A stretch of 64,000 nt of DNA, taken from the NCBI GenBank assembly GCA_963770535.1, contig CAVYPZ010000007.1, positions 62,001 through 126,000 on the forward strand, in the 5' to 3' direction. The number at the start of each line of letters is the position of its first letter. The stretch's first letter is position 1. This DNA comes from RYN-230 sp963770535 (lineage in GTDB: Bacteria > Actinomycetota > Actinomycetes > Streptosporangiales > Streptosporangiaceae). Of this stretch, positions 54,983-62,621 are shown piece by piece. Under the pieces are notes generated by a model. It was not told where the DNA came from. It ran no database searches and worked only from the letters and a program-made list of their open reading frames with translations. The translations under genes and the position numbers were made by a program.

Positions 54983-55261
54983 GTGCGGTGGAGCGTGGGC
55001 GTGCAGGCCCAGGGAGACCGGGTGCTGACCCGTGAGGAAGTGGTGGAGCTGGCCGACGCCGTCGCGGCCAGCAACGGCATCGCCACCGGGATCGGCACCG
55101 ACCGCTACGGCGCCCAGCTGATCGTGGAGGCCGGGACCCGCGAGGAGGCGATCGAGAAGGCCACCGGGGAGCTGCGCCAGGCCGCGGCGCGCGCGGGCCT
55201 GCCGCCCGGCCCGGTGGTGCGGGCCGAGGCGGTCAGCGAGGACGAGGACGCGGCCGGATGA
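54983..55261 (+). CDS. Small alpha/beta orphan protein in the cox accessory operon
   Basis: 92 residues from a GTG with AGGAGG five bases ahead: VRWSVGVQAQGDRVLTREEV, then VELADAVAASNGIATGIGTD, YGAQLIVEAGTREEAIEKAT and a helical, acidic end. The strand-helix-strand-strand-helix pattern suggests a ferredoxin-like or ACT-like small fold. I recognise no family. It lies 23 bp after coxE and its stop overlaps the next start (ATGA), so translation is coupled to the GIY-YIG-like gene. If the second coxE frameshift is ignored, it looks fused to coxE. Confidence 0.75.
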   Translation: MRWSVGVQAQGDRVLTREEVVELADAVAASNGIATGIGTDRYGAQLIVEAGTREEAIEKATGELRQAAARAGLPPGPVVRAEAVSEDEDAAG

Positions 55262-55653
55262 TCCGGCTCGGGTCCCTGGCCGGGTACGCGTTCGAGGGCC
55301 CGCGGGTGCTGGCCGGATGGACCGCGCCGCCGGTGGCCGCCGTCTACGTGATCTTGTGCAAGCCGGACCCGGACACCAAGCCGGAGCAGTACGCGGTCAT
55401 CTACGTGGGGCACAGCGACGACCTCTCGGCCGAGCGTTTCCCGTTCCGGCACCCGAGCGCGCCGTGCTGGGTACGCCGGGCCGGCTCCCGGTGGAAGGTG
55501 TACATCGCCACCTTCGAGGTGCCCGGGGGCACCCGCGCCCACCGCGAGCAGATAAGCCGCGAGCTGACCGCCGTCTACCACCCGGGCTGCAACGGCCAGC
55601 AGTACGACCAGGCCTGGCGGGAGGAGTGGATCGGCGGTCCCGGCAGCGGCTGA
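55258..55653 (+). CDS. GIY-YIG-like domain protein
   Basis: 131 residues. VAAVYVILCKPDPDTKPEQYAVIYVGHSDDLSAERFPFRH resembles the GIY-YIG strand-turn-strand (VYVI..IYVG), with a following Arg/His and, later, RAHREQISRELTAVYHPGCN, where GIY-YIG enzymes carry the metal-binding Glu and end-Asn. About 100 residues of core is the right size, but key residues are only partly conserved, so nuclease activity is not assured. It starts inside the stop of the preceding gene and is last in the plus-strand cox operon. Confidence 0.75.
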   Translation: MIRLGSLAGYAFEGPRVLAGWTAPPVAAVYVILCKPDPDTKPEQYAVIYVGHSDDLSAERFPFRHPSAPCWVRRAGSRWKVYIATFEVPGGTRAHREQISRELTAVYHPGCNGQQYDQAWREEWIGGPGSG

Positions 55654-55706
55654 CCGCCGCGCCGGGCCGCCGCGCCGCGCCGGTTCCGCTCACGGCACGC
55701 AACGAA

Positions 55707-56069
55707 CTACGCGTGCGGCGTGAAGCCCACCGCGTCGTGCAGCCGCGACCGGCGCCGCCCAGACGCGGGGCGGGCGGGCTCGGGGGCCACGGGCCGCTCG
55801 GCGGCCGGGGTGACGTCGGTGACGATCTCCTCGGCCATCCCGTAGAGCAGCGGGAGCGCCCCGGCGACCACGCCGCCGGTCCGGTTGATGTGCTCGACCC
55901 CGGGGCCGATGAGCCGGGCGTGGCCCACGATGGTGCGCACGATGCCCACCGCGCCTTCGAGGTTCCCGGCGATCCGGGTGAGCAGCGTGCCGACCCAGAA
56001 GAGGTAGAAGGCCAGGCCCGCGATGAGCAGGGCGATCACGATGACGGTCAGGACGACCAGCGCGGTCAA
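55707..56069 (-). CDS. Small single-pass membrane protein 5 of the cox array
   Basis: 120 residues from a TTG that overlaps the preceding stop (TTGA). One N-terminal helix (ALVVLTVIVIALLIAGLAFYLFWVG in part), then an amphipathic segment LLTRIAGNLEGAVGIVRTIV and GHARLIGPGVEHINRTGGVVAGALPLLYGMAEEIVTDV, and a Pro/Arg-rich tail. Last gene of the minus-strand cox operon; 53 bp from the convergent GIY-YIG gene. Function unknown; family resemblance to the four preceding genes. Confidence 0.82.
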   Translation of the reverse strand: MTALVVLTVIVIALLIAGLAFYLFWVGTLLTRIAGNLEGAVGIVRTIVGHARLIGPGVEHINRTGGVVAGALPLLYGMAEEIVTDVTPAAERPVAPEPARPASGRRRSRLHDAVGFTPHA

Positions 56070-56368
56070 GACTTCACCTTCTCCAGGACGCGGCCGAGGA
56101 AGAGGTGATGCTGGAGGCCCTCAGCCAGGACCGCCTCCACGCCGCCGGCGACTTGCGGGATGAGCACGGTGTCCGCGGTGTTGTCCGCGGCGGCCTGCAG
56201 CGTCCCGCCGATCTGGACCACCCGGCGGTCGATGATCTTCACCAGGTAGACCAGGATGCTGAGCAGCGCCGCGACGGCCAGCACCACCACGAAGCCGAGG
56301 ATGATCGCGGTGACCCACAGCGTGTGCTCGGTGCCGGACATGGCCAGGACATGGGGCTGCATCGTCAC
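56066..56368 (-). CDS. Small single-pass membrane protein 4 of the cox array
   Basis: 100 residues, GTG start within the preceding stop (GTGA). The helix is VTAIILGFVVVLAVAALLSILVYLV (about 19-43), followed by KIIDRRVVQIGGTLQAAADNTADTVLIPQVAGGVEAVLAEGLQHHLFLGRVLEKV. It resembles protein 3 in having a long helix followed by an ALAEAVTNTA/LQAAADNTA block. No catalytic residues. Unknown function. Confidence 0.82.
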   Translation of the reverse strand: MTMQPHVLAMSGTEHTLWVTAIILGFVVVLAVAALLSILVYLVKIIDRRVVQIGGTLQAAADNTADTVLIPQVAGGVEAVLAEGLQHHLFLGRVLEKVKS

Positions 56369-56643
56369 CCTCCCAGTCGTGCGCGGCCGCGCTGCAGGCC
56401 GCCGATGATGATGGTGGCGTGCTCGATGGTGGTGCGCAGCGCACCCAGCGGCGCGGTGTTGGTGACCGCCTCGGCCAGCGCGTCATTGATCTTGGGTGCC
56501 TCGTTGCCGATCGCCCGGGCCAGCAGCAGGATCGGGACGACCAGCGCCACCACCACCAGGACGACCACGATCCCGATGGTGTAGCCGATCACCCAGCCGG
56601 TCGTGGATGTGCCGGCCGCGAGGACGGCGCCGTGTATTTCCAT
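56365..56643 (-). CDS. Small single-pass membrane protein 3 of the cox array
   Basis: 92 residues from ATG (MEIHGAVLAAGTSTTG). Helix WVIGYTIGIVVVLVVVALVVPILLLA (about 17-42), then RAIGNEAPKINDALAEAVTNTAPLGALRTTIEHATIIIGGLQRG. Stop overlaps the next gene by four bases. Similar in build to protein 4. Unknown function. Confidence 0.82.
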   Translation of the reverse strand: MEIHGAVLAAGTSTTGWVIGYTIGIVVVLVVVALVVPILLLARAIGNEAPKINDALAEAVTNTAPLGALRTTIEHATIIIGGLQRGRARLGG

Positions 56644-56657
56644 GAGTGACTCCTCCC

Positions 56658-56885
56658 TCAGACGGTTTCGCAGAAGTCACGGACCGGCTTGAGGCTCGCG
56701 TTGACCGAGGTCAGCCGGGGCGGCACCGGGCTGGTGAGCTGGGCGACCGCCTGCACGCCGCCGGTCACCTGGACCAGGGTGGCGCGGATAGCCCGCAGGT
56801 GGAAGATCACCCGCAGGAGGCCGACCGCGGTGACCGCGATGATCAGCGCCGCGACGATGATCGTCATCCAGGCAGCTGCTGGCAT
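56658..56885 (-). CDS. Small single-pass membrane protein 2 of the cox array
   Basis: 75 residues: MPAAAWMTIIVAALIIAVTAVGLLRVIFH (helix about 6-28), then LRAIRATLVQVTGGVQAVAQLTSPVPPRLTSVNASLKPV. The pattern L-x2-I-R...GV-x2-V...VP-x2-L aligns with protein 1, suggesting duplication. Unknown function. Confidence 0.82.
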   Translation of the reverse strand: MPAAAWMTIIVAALIIAVTAVGLLRVIFHLRAIRATLVQVTGGVQAVAQLTSPVPPRLTSVNASLKPVRDFCETV

Positions 56886-56895
56886 TGGCTGTCTC

Positions 56896-57150
56896 CTAAC
56901 CGAGAAGTTTCGCGACGGAGCCGGCGTACCGGACCGCGCCGGTGGCCACCTCGCCGACCGTGGCGTCGGTCTGGGCCAGGCCCTCGGGCACGCACTGCAG
57001 TTCGCCGACGAGCTCGACTCCGCCGGCCAGGATCTGGCCGGCGGCGGCCCGGATCCGTTCCAGCGCGGCGAGCACCCGGTTCAGCAGGAAGATCACGACG
57101 GGCAGCACCACGACCAGCAGGATCACGTTGCCGATCCACCACAAGACCAT
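56896..57150 (-). CDS. Small single-pass membrane protein 1 of the cox array
   Basis: 84 residues: MVLWWIGNVILLVVVLPVVIFLLNRVL (helix about 4-24), then AALERIRAAAGQILAGGVELVGELQCVPEGLAQTDATVGEVATGAVRY. It starts 13 bp after coxG. The short post-helix amphipathic region and lack of any exported domain suggest a scaffold or a small subunit. Unknown function. Confidence 0.82.
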   Translation of the reverse strand: MVLWWIGNVILLVVVLPVVIFLLNRVLAALERIRAAAGQILAGGVELVGELQCVPEGLAQTDATVGEVATGAVRYAGSVAKLLG

Positions 57151-57163
57151 GACGGGCTCCTTC

Positions 57164-57754
57164 TCAGCTCGCGGGGGCGTGGTACGGGAGGAAGAAACGG
57201 CGGAATACGCGGCTCAGCGCCATGAACGCGGCCCGCAGGCCGAGGGCCAGGCCGCTGGCCGGGCTGCTGCCGGCCGCGGCGATCTGCTCGGCCGACTCGC
57301 CGCGCTCGATCCGCTCGATCCGGTCCTGCATGGTGGCCGCGAAATCCCGCATCAGCACCGACGAGACGTCGGAGATCATGCCCCGGCCGTACTGGGCGGC
57401 GGCGCCGGACAGCTGGAGGTCCTGGGCCACGTTGACCCGGGTGCCGCGGCCGGCGCGGGCCAGCGTCGCGGTGACCACCATGCTGGCCTGGCCGCGGCCC
57501 TTCTCCTCGGCGCCGGCCGCGTTCAGGACCAGCCGCTTGGCCGCGTCGTCGCGCTCGGTGATCTCCGCGGTGCCGCCGAACCGCAGCCGCACCGGGCCCA
57601 TCCGGATGGCCACCCGGCCCTTGTACTTCTCGCCGCCCAGGTCCTCGGTCAGCTCCGCGCCGGGCAGGCAGGTGGCCACCTGCGGGATGTCCCCGAAGAA
57701 CGTCCAGACCTTCTCGACCGGCTGGGCGACCTCGAAGTCGTTGGTGATCAGCAT
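57164..57754 (-). CDS. coxG: CoxG, SRPBCC-fold protein
   Basis: 196 residues. MLITNDFEVAQPVEKVWTFFGDIPQVATCLPGAELTED is the diagnostic CoxG start; the START-like fold continues KGRVAIRMGPVRLRFGGTAEI..AKRLVLNAAGAEEKGRGQASMVVTATL..GTRVNVAQDLQLSGAAAQYGRGMISDV. The C-terminus LGLRAAFMALSRVFRRFFLPYH is a basic-amphipathic helix fit for membrane attachment. CoxG proteins associate CO dehydrogenase with the membrane, and in mycobacteria have been linked to moving menaquinone to the enzyme. It overlaps coxF by seven bases. Confidence 0.93.
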   Translation of the reverse strand: MLITNDFEVAQPVEKVWTFFGDIPQVATCLPGAELTEDLGGEKYKGRVAIRMGPVRLRFGGTAEITERDDAAKRLVLNAAGAEEKGRGQASMVVTATLARAGRGTRVNVAQDLQLSGAAAQYGRGMISDVSSVLMRDFAATMQDRIERIERGESAEQIAAAGSSPASGLALGLRAAFMALSRVFRRFFLPYHAPAS

Positions 57755-58698
57755 CGGCTCTCCTCCAGGTACTCCGCCGGGTTGTCCTGGAACGACCGGC
57801 GGCAGCCGGCGCAGCAGAAGTAGTACGTCACGCCGTCGTGCTCCAGCGGATAGCCAGAGGCATCAGCCGTCACGGTCATCCCGCACACGGGATCGGCCGT
57901 CTCCGCGGGGGCCCGCCCAGCCACCTGCCCGCCGCCTGTAACCCCCGTGCCCGGCACCAGGGCGCCGGACGCGCGCAGCTGGACCAGCTCGGCCAGGATC
58001 GCGACCGCGATCTCGCGGTGGGAGGTCCGGCCCAGGTCCAGGCCCGCCGGCACCCGGACGCGGTCCAGCTGGTCCTGCGGCACGCCCCGGTCCGCGAGGT
58101 AGCCGAGTACCGCCGCGCCCCGCCTGGCCGACCCGACCAGGCCGAGGTAGGCGGGCCGGGCCGCGGCCGCCTGCTCGACGGCATCCTCGTCCCCGTGGCC
58201 CTGGGTGGCCACCACCACCATCGAGCTCTCGTCCGCGTCGGCCGCGGAGAACGCCCCGCGGTCCAGCACCGTGGTGCGCCAGCCCAGCGTCCGGGACAGG
58301 CCGGCCAGGGTCGCCACCATGGGTGAGCGGCCCACGATCACCAGGTGCGGCGCGGGCAGCACCGGCTCGATGTAGACCTCCAGCGCGCCCTCGCTCTGGC
58401 AGGCGATCGGCACCACGGTCATCCCGTCCGGCACCGCGGCCCCGAACTGGTCCGGGGTCCCGAGCAGCAGCAGCCGCGGCACACCCTCGGTGATCACCTG
58501 CCGGGCCTCGCGGATCACCACCGGCTCCGCGCAGGCTCCGCCGATCCAGCCGTGCAGGTCACCCGCGGCCGTGATGATCGCGCGGGAGCCCTGCTGGCCT
58601 GAGGACGGTCCCTGCCGCCAGACCACGGTGGCCAGCGCGAACGGCTGGCCCCGCCGGGTCAGCTCGCTGGCCTCCTCCAGCACATCGAAACTGTGCAT
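57748..58698 (-). CDS. coxF: CoxF: XdhC-type maturation factor with C-terminal YHS domain
   Basis: 316 residues from ATG 58698 (MHSFDVLEEASELTRRGQPF), GGAGG six bases ahead. XdhC/CoxI domain: ATVVWRQGPSSGQQGSRAIITAAGDLHGWIGGACAEPVVIREA; Rossmann domain: HLVIVGRSPMVATLAGLSRTLGW and LGLVGSARRGAAVLGYL..RVRVPAGLDLGRTSHREIAVAILAELV. Residues about 270-316 are a YHS/TRASH-like metal domain, DPVCGMTVTADASGYPLEHDGVTYYFCCAGCRRSF, with Cys at VCGM and CCAGC. XdhC proteins sulfurate or insert molybdopterin cofactor; the YHS part could carry copper for the Mo-Cu site (inference). Confidence 0.9.
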   Translation of the reverse strand: MHSFDVLEEASELTRRGQPFALATVVWRQGPSSGQQGSRAIITAAGDLHGWIGGACAEPVVIREARQVITEGVPRLLLLGTPDQFGAAVPDGMTVVPIACQSEGALEVYIEPVLPAPHLVIVGRSPMVATLAGLSRTLGWRTTVLDRGAFSAADADESSMVVVATQGHGDEDAVEQAAAARPAYLGLVGSARRGAAVLGYLADRGVPQDQLDRVRVPAGLDLGRTSHREIAVAILAELVQLRASGALVPGTGVTGGGQVAGRAPAETADPVCGMTVTADASGYPLEHDGVTYYFCCAGCRRSFQDNPAEYLEESRC

Positions 58699-58725
58699 CG
58701 CAACCTCCCTCCAGTCCGCCCGCAC

Positions 58726-61113
58726 TCAGTCCGTGCGCACGGGCGGCGCCCCGGAGACGTCGTGGCGCTGGGTGATCGCCTCCCAGACCCGGTCGGGCAG
58801 CAGCGGCATGTCGATGTTGCGCACCCCGGTCTGCGACAGCGCATCCAGCACGGCGTTGACGAACGCGGCGGGGCCGCCGACCGCCGCGCACTCGCCGATG
58901 CCCTTGGCGCCGATGGGGTGGTGCGGGCAGGGGGTGACGACCTCGCTGTGCAGCTCGAAGCCTGGCGTCTCCCAGGCGGTCGGCAGCAGGTAGTCCATGT
59001 AGTTCGAGCCGACGCAGTTGCCGTCCGCGTCGAACGTGATGAACTGCATGCTGGCCATGGCGTACGCCTCGGCCAGGCCGCCCATGATCTGGCCCTCCAC
59101 GATCATCGGGTTGATCCGGACCCCGCAGTCGTCCACCGCCACCGTGTTCAGCACGTCCCAGACCCCGGTCTGCGGGTCGACCTCGACCGTGACGATGTAC
59201 ACGGCGAACGGCCAGGTCAGGTTCGGCGGGTCGTAATAGGCCGTGTTCTCCAGGCCGGGTTCCATGCCGTCCGGCATGTTGCTGTAGGCGGCCATCGCGC
59301 ATTCCTGGATGGTCACCCCGCGGTCCGGCGCGCTGCGCACGTAGAACCGGCCGAGCTCCCACTCGATGTCTTCCTCAGACACCTCCAGCAGGTGCGCGGC
59401 CAGCTTGCGGGCCTTGGCCCGGATCTTCCGGGACACCATGGAGACCGCGGCGCCGGCCACCGGGGTGCTCCGGGAGGCGTAGGTGCCCATCCCGAACGGC
59501 GCGGTGTCGGTGTCACCCTCCTCGACCACGATGTCGTCCGCCGGGATGCCGAGCTCGTGGCTGACGATCTGGGCCCACGTCGTCTCGTGCCCCTGGCCCT
59601 GGCCCCGGGCGCCGGTGCGGACGATGGCCTTGCCCGTCATGTGGATCTTCAGCTCGGCGGAGTCGAACATCTTGATGCCGAGGATGTCGTACTCGCGGCT
59701 GTTGCCCGCGCCGAGCGGCTCGGTCATGGTCGAGATCCCGAGGCCGAGCAGCCTGCCCCTGGACCGGGCTTCTTCCTGCTTCTTGCGGAAGTCGCCGTAG
59801 CCGACGGCCTGGAGGCCGACGTCCAGGCACTTGCCGTACTGGCCCGAGTCGGTCAGGAAGCCGAACGGGGTGCGGTGCGGGAAGTCGTCGTCTCGGACGA
59901 AGTTCATCCGGCGGAACGCGGCCTGGTCCATGCCCAGGTCCTGGGCGGCGGCCTGGACCATGCGTTCCTGGAAGAACATGGCCTCGGTGACCCGGAACGA
60001 GCAGCGGTAGGCGACTCCGCCGGGCGCCTTGTTGGTGTAGGTGCCGCGGCACGACAGGTGCGCGACCGGGATGTCGTAGGCGGCGAACGCGGAGTGCAGC
60101 AGCCCGATCTTGAACTTGCTGGGCTGGGCGTCGGAGAAGAAGGCGCCGTGATCGGCCTGGGTGCGCATCCGGACGGCCAGGATCTTGCCGTCCCTGCGCA
60201 GCGCCATCTCGCCGTCCAGGTAGATGTCCCGGGCGAAGTGGGTGGAGATCAGGTTGCCGGACTTGTCCTCGATCCACTTGACCGGCCGCTCCAGCAGGAT
60301 CGAGGCCAGGATCGAGCAGACGTACCCGGGGTAGACCGGCACCTTGTTGCCGAACCCGCCGCCGATGTCGGGCGAGATGATCCGGATCATGTGCTCGGGA
60401 AGCTCGGCGACCAGGGCGACCGCGGCCCGGATGATGTGCGGCGCCTGGGTGGTCATGTAGACGGTGAGCTTCGAGGTGGCCCGGTCGAAGTCCGCCACCG
60501 ACCCGCAGCACTCGATGGGGGACGGGTGCGAGCGGGGGTAGTGCAGCTGCAGCCGGGAGACCACGTCCGCTTCCGCGAACGCCTGCTCGGTGCCCGCCGC
60601 GTCGCCGACCTCCCAGTCGTAGATGACGTTGCCGGCCTGCCCTGCCTTGTCGTCCCGGATGACGGGCGCACCCTCCGCCACGGCCTGCCGCGGGTTCACG
60701 ATCACCGGCAGCGGCTCGTACTCGACGTCGATGGCCTCGCACGCGTCCTTGGCGATGTACGGGTCGTCGGCGATGACGCAGGCCACCTCCTGGCCCTGGA
60801 ACCGCACCTTGTCGGTGGCCAGGACGGCCTGGGTGTCGTAGGACAGGGTCGGCATCCAGGCCAGGTTGCGGGTGGCCATCATCTCGCCGGTGAGCACCAG
60901 CCGCACGCCGGGGATCTCCCACGCCCTGCTGGCGTCGATGGACTTGATCCGGGCGTGGGCCAGCGGGCTGCGGAGGATCTCCATGTGCAGCATGCCCGGC
61001 AGGTTGATGTCGTCGGTGTAGTTGCCCTTGCCGCGGATGAAGCGGTTGTCCTCGACGCGCTTGCGGCTGGCGCCGAGCCCGCCGATCTTGATCTCGTCGA
61101 GTGCCTGCGACAC
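58726..61113 (-). CDS. coxL: Carbon monoxide dehydrogenase large subunit, form I
   Basis: 795 residues. The active-site loop GGVAYRCSFRVTEAM (Cys at 371, codon 60001-60003) is the AYxCSFR motif that holds copper in form I CO dehydrogenases; form II enzymes read AYRGAGR. Other cofactor contacts: ISPDIGGGFGNKVPVYPG, QGQGHETTWAQI and, near the end, GAKGIGECAAVGGPAAFVNAV with the catalytic Glu. It oxidises CO to CO2 at the Mo-Cu-molybdopterin centre, passing electrons through CoxS and CoxM. GTG start with AGGAGG ten bases ahead, four bases after coxS. Confidence 0.97.
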   Translation of the reverse strand: MSQALDEIKIGGLGASRKRVEDNRFIRGKGNYTDDINLPGMLHMEILRSPLAHARIKSIDASRAWEIPGVRLVLTGEMMATRNLAWMPTLSYDTQAVLATDKVRFQGQEVACVIADDPYIAKDACEAIDVEYEPLPVIVNPRQAVAEGAPVIRDDKAGQAGNVIYDWEVGDAAGTEQAFAEADVVSRLQLHYPRSHPSPIECCGSVADFDRATSKLTVYMTTQAPHIIRAAVALVAELPEHMIRIISPDIGGGFGNKVPVYPGYVCSILASILLERPVKWIEDKSGNLISTHFARDIYLDGEMALRRDGKILAVRMRTQADHGAFFSDAQPSKFKIGLLHSAFAAYDIPVAHLSCRGTYTNKAPGGVAYRCSFRVTEAMFFQERMVQAAAQDLGMDQAAFRRMNFVRDDDFPHRTPFGFLTDSGQYGKCLDVGLQAVGYGDFRKKQEEARSRGRLLGLGISTMTEPLGAGNSREYDILGIKMFDSAELKIHMTGKAIVRTGARGQGQGHETTWAQIVSHELGIPADDIVVEEGDTDTAPFGMGTYASRSTPVAGAAVSMVSRKIRAKARKLAAHLLEVSEEDIEWELGRFYVRSAPDRGVTIQECAMAAYSNMPDGMEPGLENTAYYDPPNLTWPFAVYIVTVEVDPQTGVWDVLNTVAVDDCGVRINPMIVEGQIMGGLAEAYAMASMQFITFDADGNCVGSNYMDYLLPTAWETPGFELHSEVVTPCPHHPIGAKGIGECAAVGGPAAFVNAVLDALSQTGVRNIDMPLLPDRVWEAITQRHDVSGAPPVRTD

Positions 61114-61117
61114 GGCG

Positions 61118-61660
61118 TCAGCCCTCCTTCTGGAGCTTGTCGGCGGCCCACAGCACCGACTTCACGATGTTCTGGTAGCCGGTGCACCGGCAGAGGTTGC
61201 CGGACAGCGCCCAGCGGACGTCTTCCTCGCTCGGGTCGGGGTTCTCGTCCAGCAGGGCCTTGGCGGCCATCATCATCCCGGGGGTGCAGAACCCGCACTG
61301 CAGGCCGTGCTCCTCCTTGAAGCCCTCCTGCAGGGGGTGCAGTCCCCCGCCCGCCGCCCCTGCCCCCTTCATGGCCAGCCCCTCCACGGTGGCGATCTCG
61401 TGCCCGTCGGCCTGGACGGCCAGCATGGTGCAGGACTTGACCGGGCGCCCGTCCACCAGCACCGTGCATGCGCCGCAGTTCGTGGTGTCGCAGCCCATGT
61501 GGGTGCCGGTCAGCCCGAGCCCGCGGCGGATCAGGTGGGCCAGCAGCAGCCGGGGCTCCACTTCCGCGATCTTCTTCTGGCCGTTGATCGTGAACCGGAT
61601 CCGGCGCATCGGGATCCCGGTCCCGGCCTCGCCCTCGTGATCCTCGTAAACGACTGTCAT
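61118..61660 (-). CDS. coxS: Carbon monoxide dehydrogenase small subunit (2x[2Fe-2S])
   Basis: 180 residues. Plant-type [2Fe-2S] motif MGCDTTNCGACTVLVDGRPVKSC and the second cluster CGFCTPGMMMAA with LCRCTGYQNIV. The N-terminal 18 residues and a Gly/Ala insert between the domains (AGAAGGGLHPLQEGFKEEHG) are slightly longer than usual. It relays electrons from CoxL to the FAD of CoxM. ATG one base after the coxM stop. Confidence 0.97.
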   Translation of the reverse strand: MTVVYEDHEGEAGTGIPMRRIRFTINGQKKIAEVEPRLLLAHLIRRGLGLTGTHMGCDTTNCGACTVLVDGRPVKSCTMLAVQADGHEIATVEGLAMKGAGAAGGGLHPLQEGFKEEHGLQCGFCTPGMMMAAKALLDENPDPSEEDVRWALSGNLCRCTGYQNIVKSVLWAADKLQKEG

Positions 61661-61661
61661 G

Positions 61662-62564
61662 TCAGGCTGCCCTTTCCGTGGTGCCGGCTTCCCCGGTGTC
61701 GCCCCGCCCCAGGATCCGGGTCACGAACGTGCGCACGATGTGCCGCTTGTAGTCCGCGCTGCCCCGGTGATCGGTCCGGGGCCGGGCCGCCTCCGCGGCC
61801 AGGCCGGCGGCCATGTCGATGCTCTGCGCGCTGAGCGGCTGGCCGGTCAGCGCGCGGGCCGCGTCGGTGGCCGCGATCGTGGACCCGCCCACCCCGGTCA
61901 GCGCGATCCCGGCCCTGGTCACGGTGCCCGCCTGGCCGTTGGCCCCGGCCAGTTCCAGGGCCACGGCCACCCCGACCGTGGCGAAGTCACCGACCCGGCG
62001 TTCCAGCTTCAGGTACCCGCCCGCCCGGTTCCCCGCGGCCGCCGGGATGACCGCCTCGATGGCGATCTCGTCGGGCTCCAGGACGTTCTCGAACGGGCCG
62101 GTGACGAAGTCGGCGACCGGGATGGTGCGCCGGCCGCGCGGGCCCTGGGCCACCACGGACCCGCCCAGCGCCAGCAGCACGGAGGCCCAGTCACCCTGCG
62201 GGTCCGCGTGGCACAGCGAGCCGACCAGCGTGCCCCGGGTGCGCACGATGGGGTCGGCGATCAGCGGCGCCGCCGCGGCCATGGTCGGCTGCGACTCCTT
62301 CAGCAGGGTCGAGCGCTCCAGGTCGGCGTGCCGGCACAGCGCCCCGACGCGCAGCGTCCCGTCCGGGTCGGCGCGGTGGTAGCCGAGGCCGGGCACGTTG
62401 TTGATGTCCACCACGAGTTCCGGCGAGGCGAAGCGCAGCTTCATCAGCGGGACCAGGCTCTGGCCGCCGGCCAGCACCTTGGCGTAGTCCCCGCCGTCAC
62501 GCAGCGTGGCGATGGCCTCGTCGAGGGAACGCGGTGCCTCGTAGCGGAACCGGGACGGGTACAT
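61662..62564 (-). CDS. coxM: Carbon monoxide dehydrogenase medium (FAD) subunit
   Basis: 300 residues. FAD-binding motifs KVLAGGQSLVPLMKLRFASP and VRTRGTLVGSLCHADPQGDWASVLLAL; the later GGYLKLERRVGDFATVGVAVAL and the end domain ALTGVGGSTIAATDAARAL..DYKRHIVRTFVTRIL are typical. It accepts electrons from CoxS and hands them to the quinone pool. ATG preceded by GGAGG (four to five bases). M-S-L gene order is the form I order. Confidence 0.97.
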   Translation of the reverse strand: MYPSRFRYEAPRSLDEAIATLRDGGDYAKVLAGGQSLVPLMKLRFASPELVVDINNVPGLGYHRADPDGTLRVGALCRHADLERSTLLKESQPTMAAAAPLIADPIVRTRGTLVGSLCHADPQGDWASVLLALGGSVVAQGPRGRRTIPVADFVTGPFENVLEPDEIAIEAVIPAAAGNRAGGYLKLERRVGDFATVGVAVALELAGANGQAGTVTRAGIALTGVGGSTIAATDAARALTGQPLSAQSIDMAAGLAAEAARPRTDHRGSADYKRHIVRTFVTRILGRGDTGEAGTTERAA

Positions 62565-62580
62565 CCGATCCTCCAGTGTC

Positions 62581-62592
62581 CTGTCCGGACGG
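62581..62592. promoter_or_regulatory. CTGTCCGGAC motif ahead of coxM
   Basis: CTGTCCGGACGG lies 17 bp ahead of the coxM ATG. Eleven of twelve bases match the perfect palindrome at 63082-63093; possibly a regulator-binding repeat. Confidence 0.35.
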
Positions 62593-62621
62593 CACTGCCG
62601 CGCCGAACGCCGGCTCGTGGT

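Noticed and set aside
54269..55261. Single gene joining the VWA domain and the next orphan
   Set aside because: The join depends on an extra base near 54911; the natural coxE end (TAG at 54957) and a good ribosome site at 54972 support two genes.
58693..61320. 875-residue plus-strand open frame opposite coxL/coxS
   Set aside because: Shadow of the coxL codons; the coxL protein is complete and recognised.
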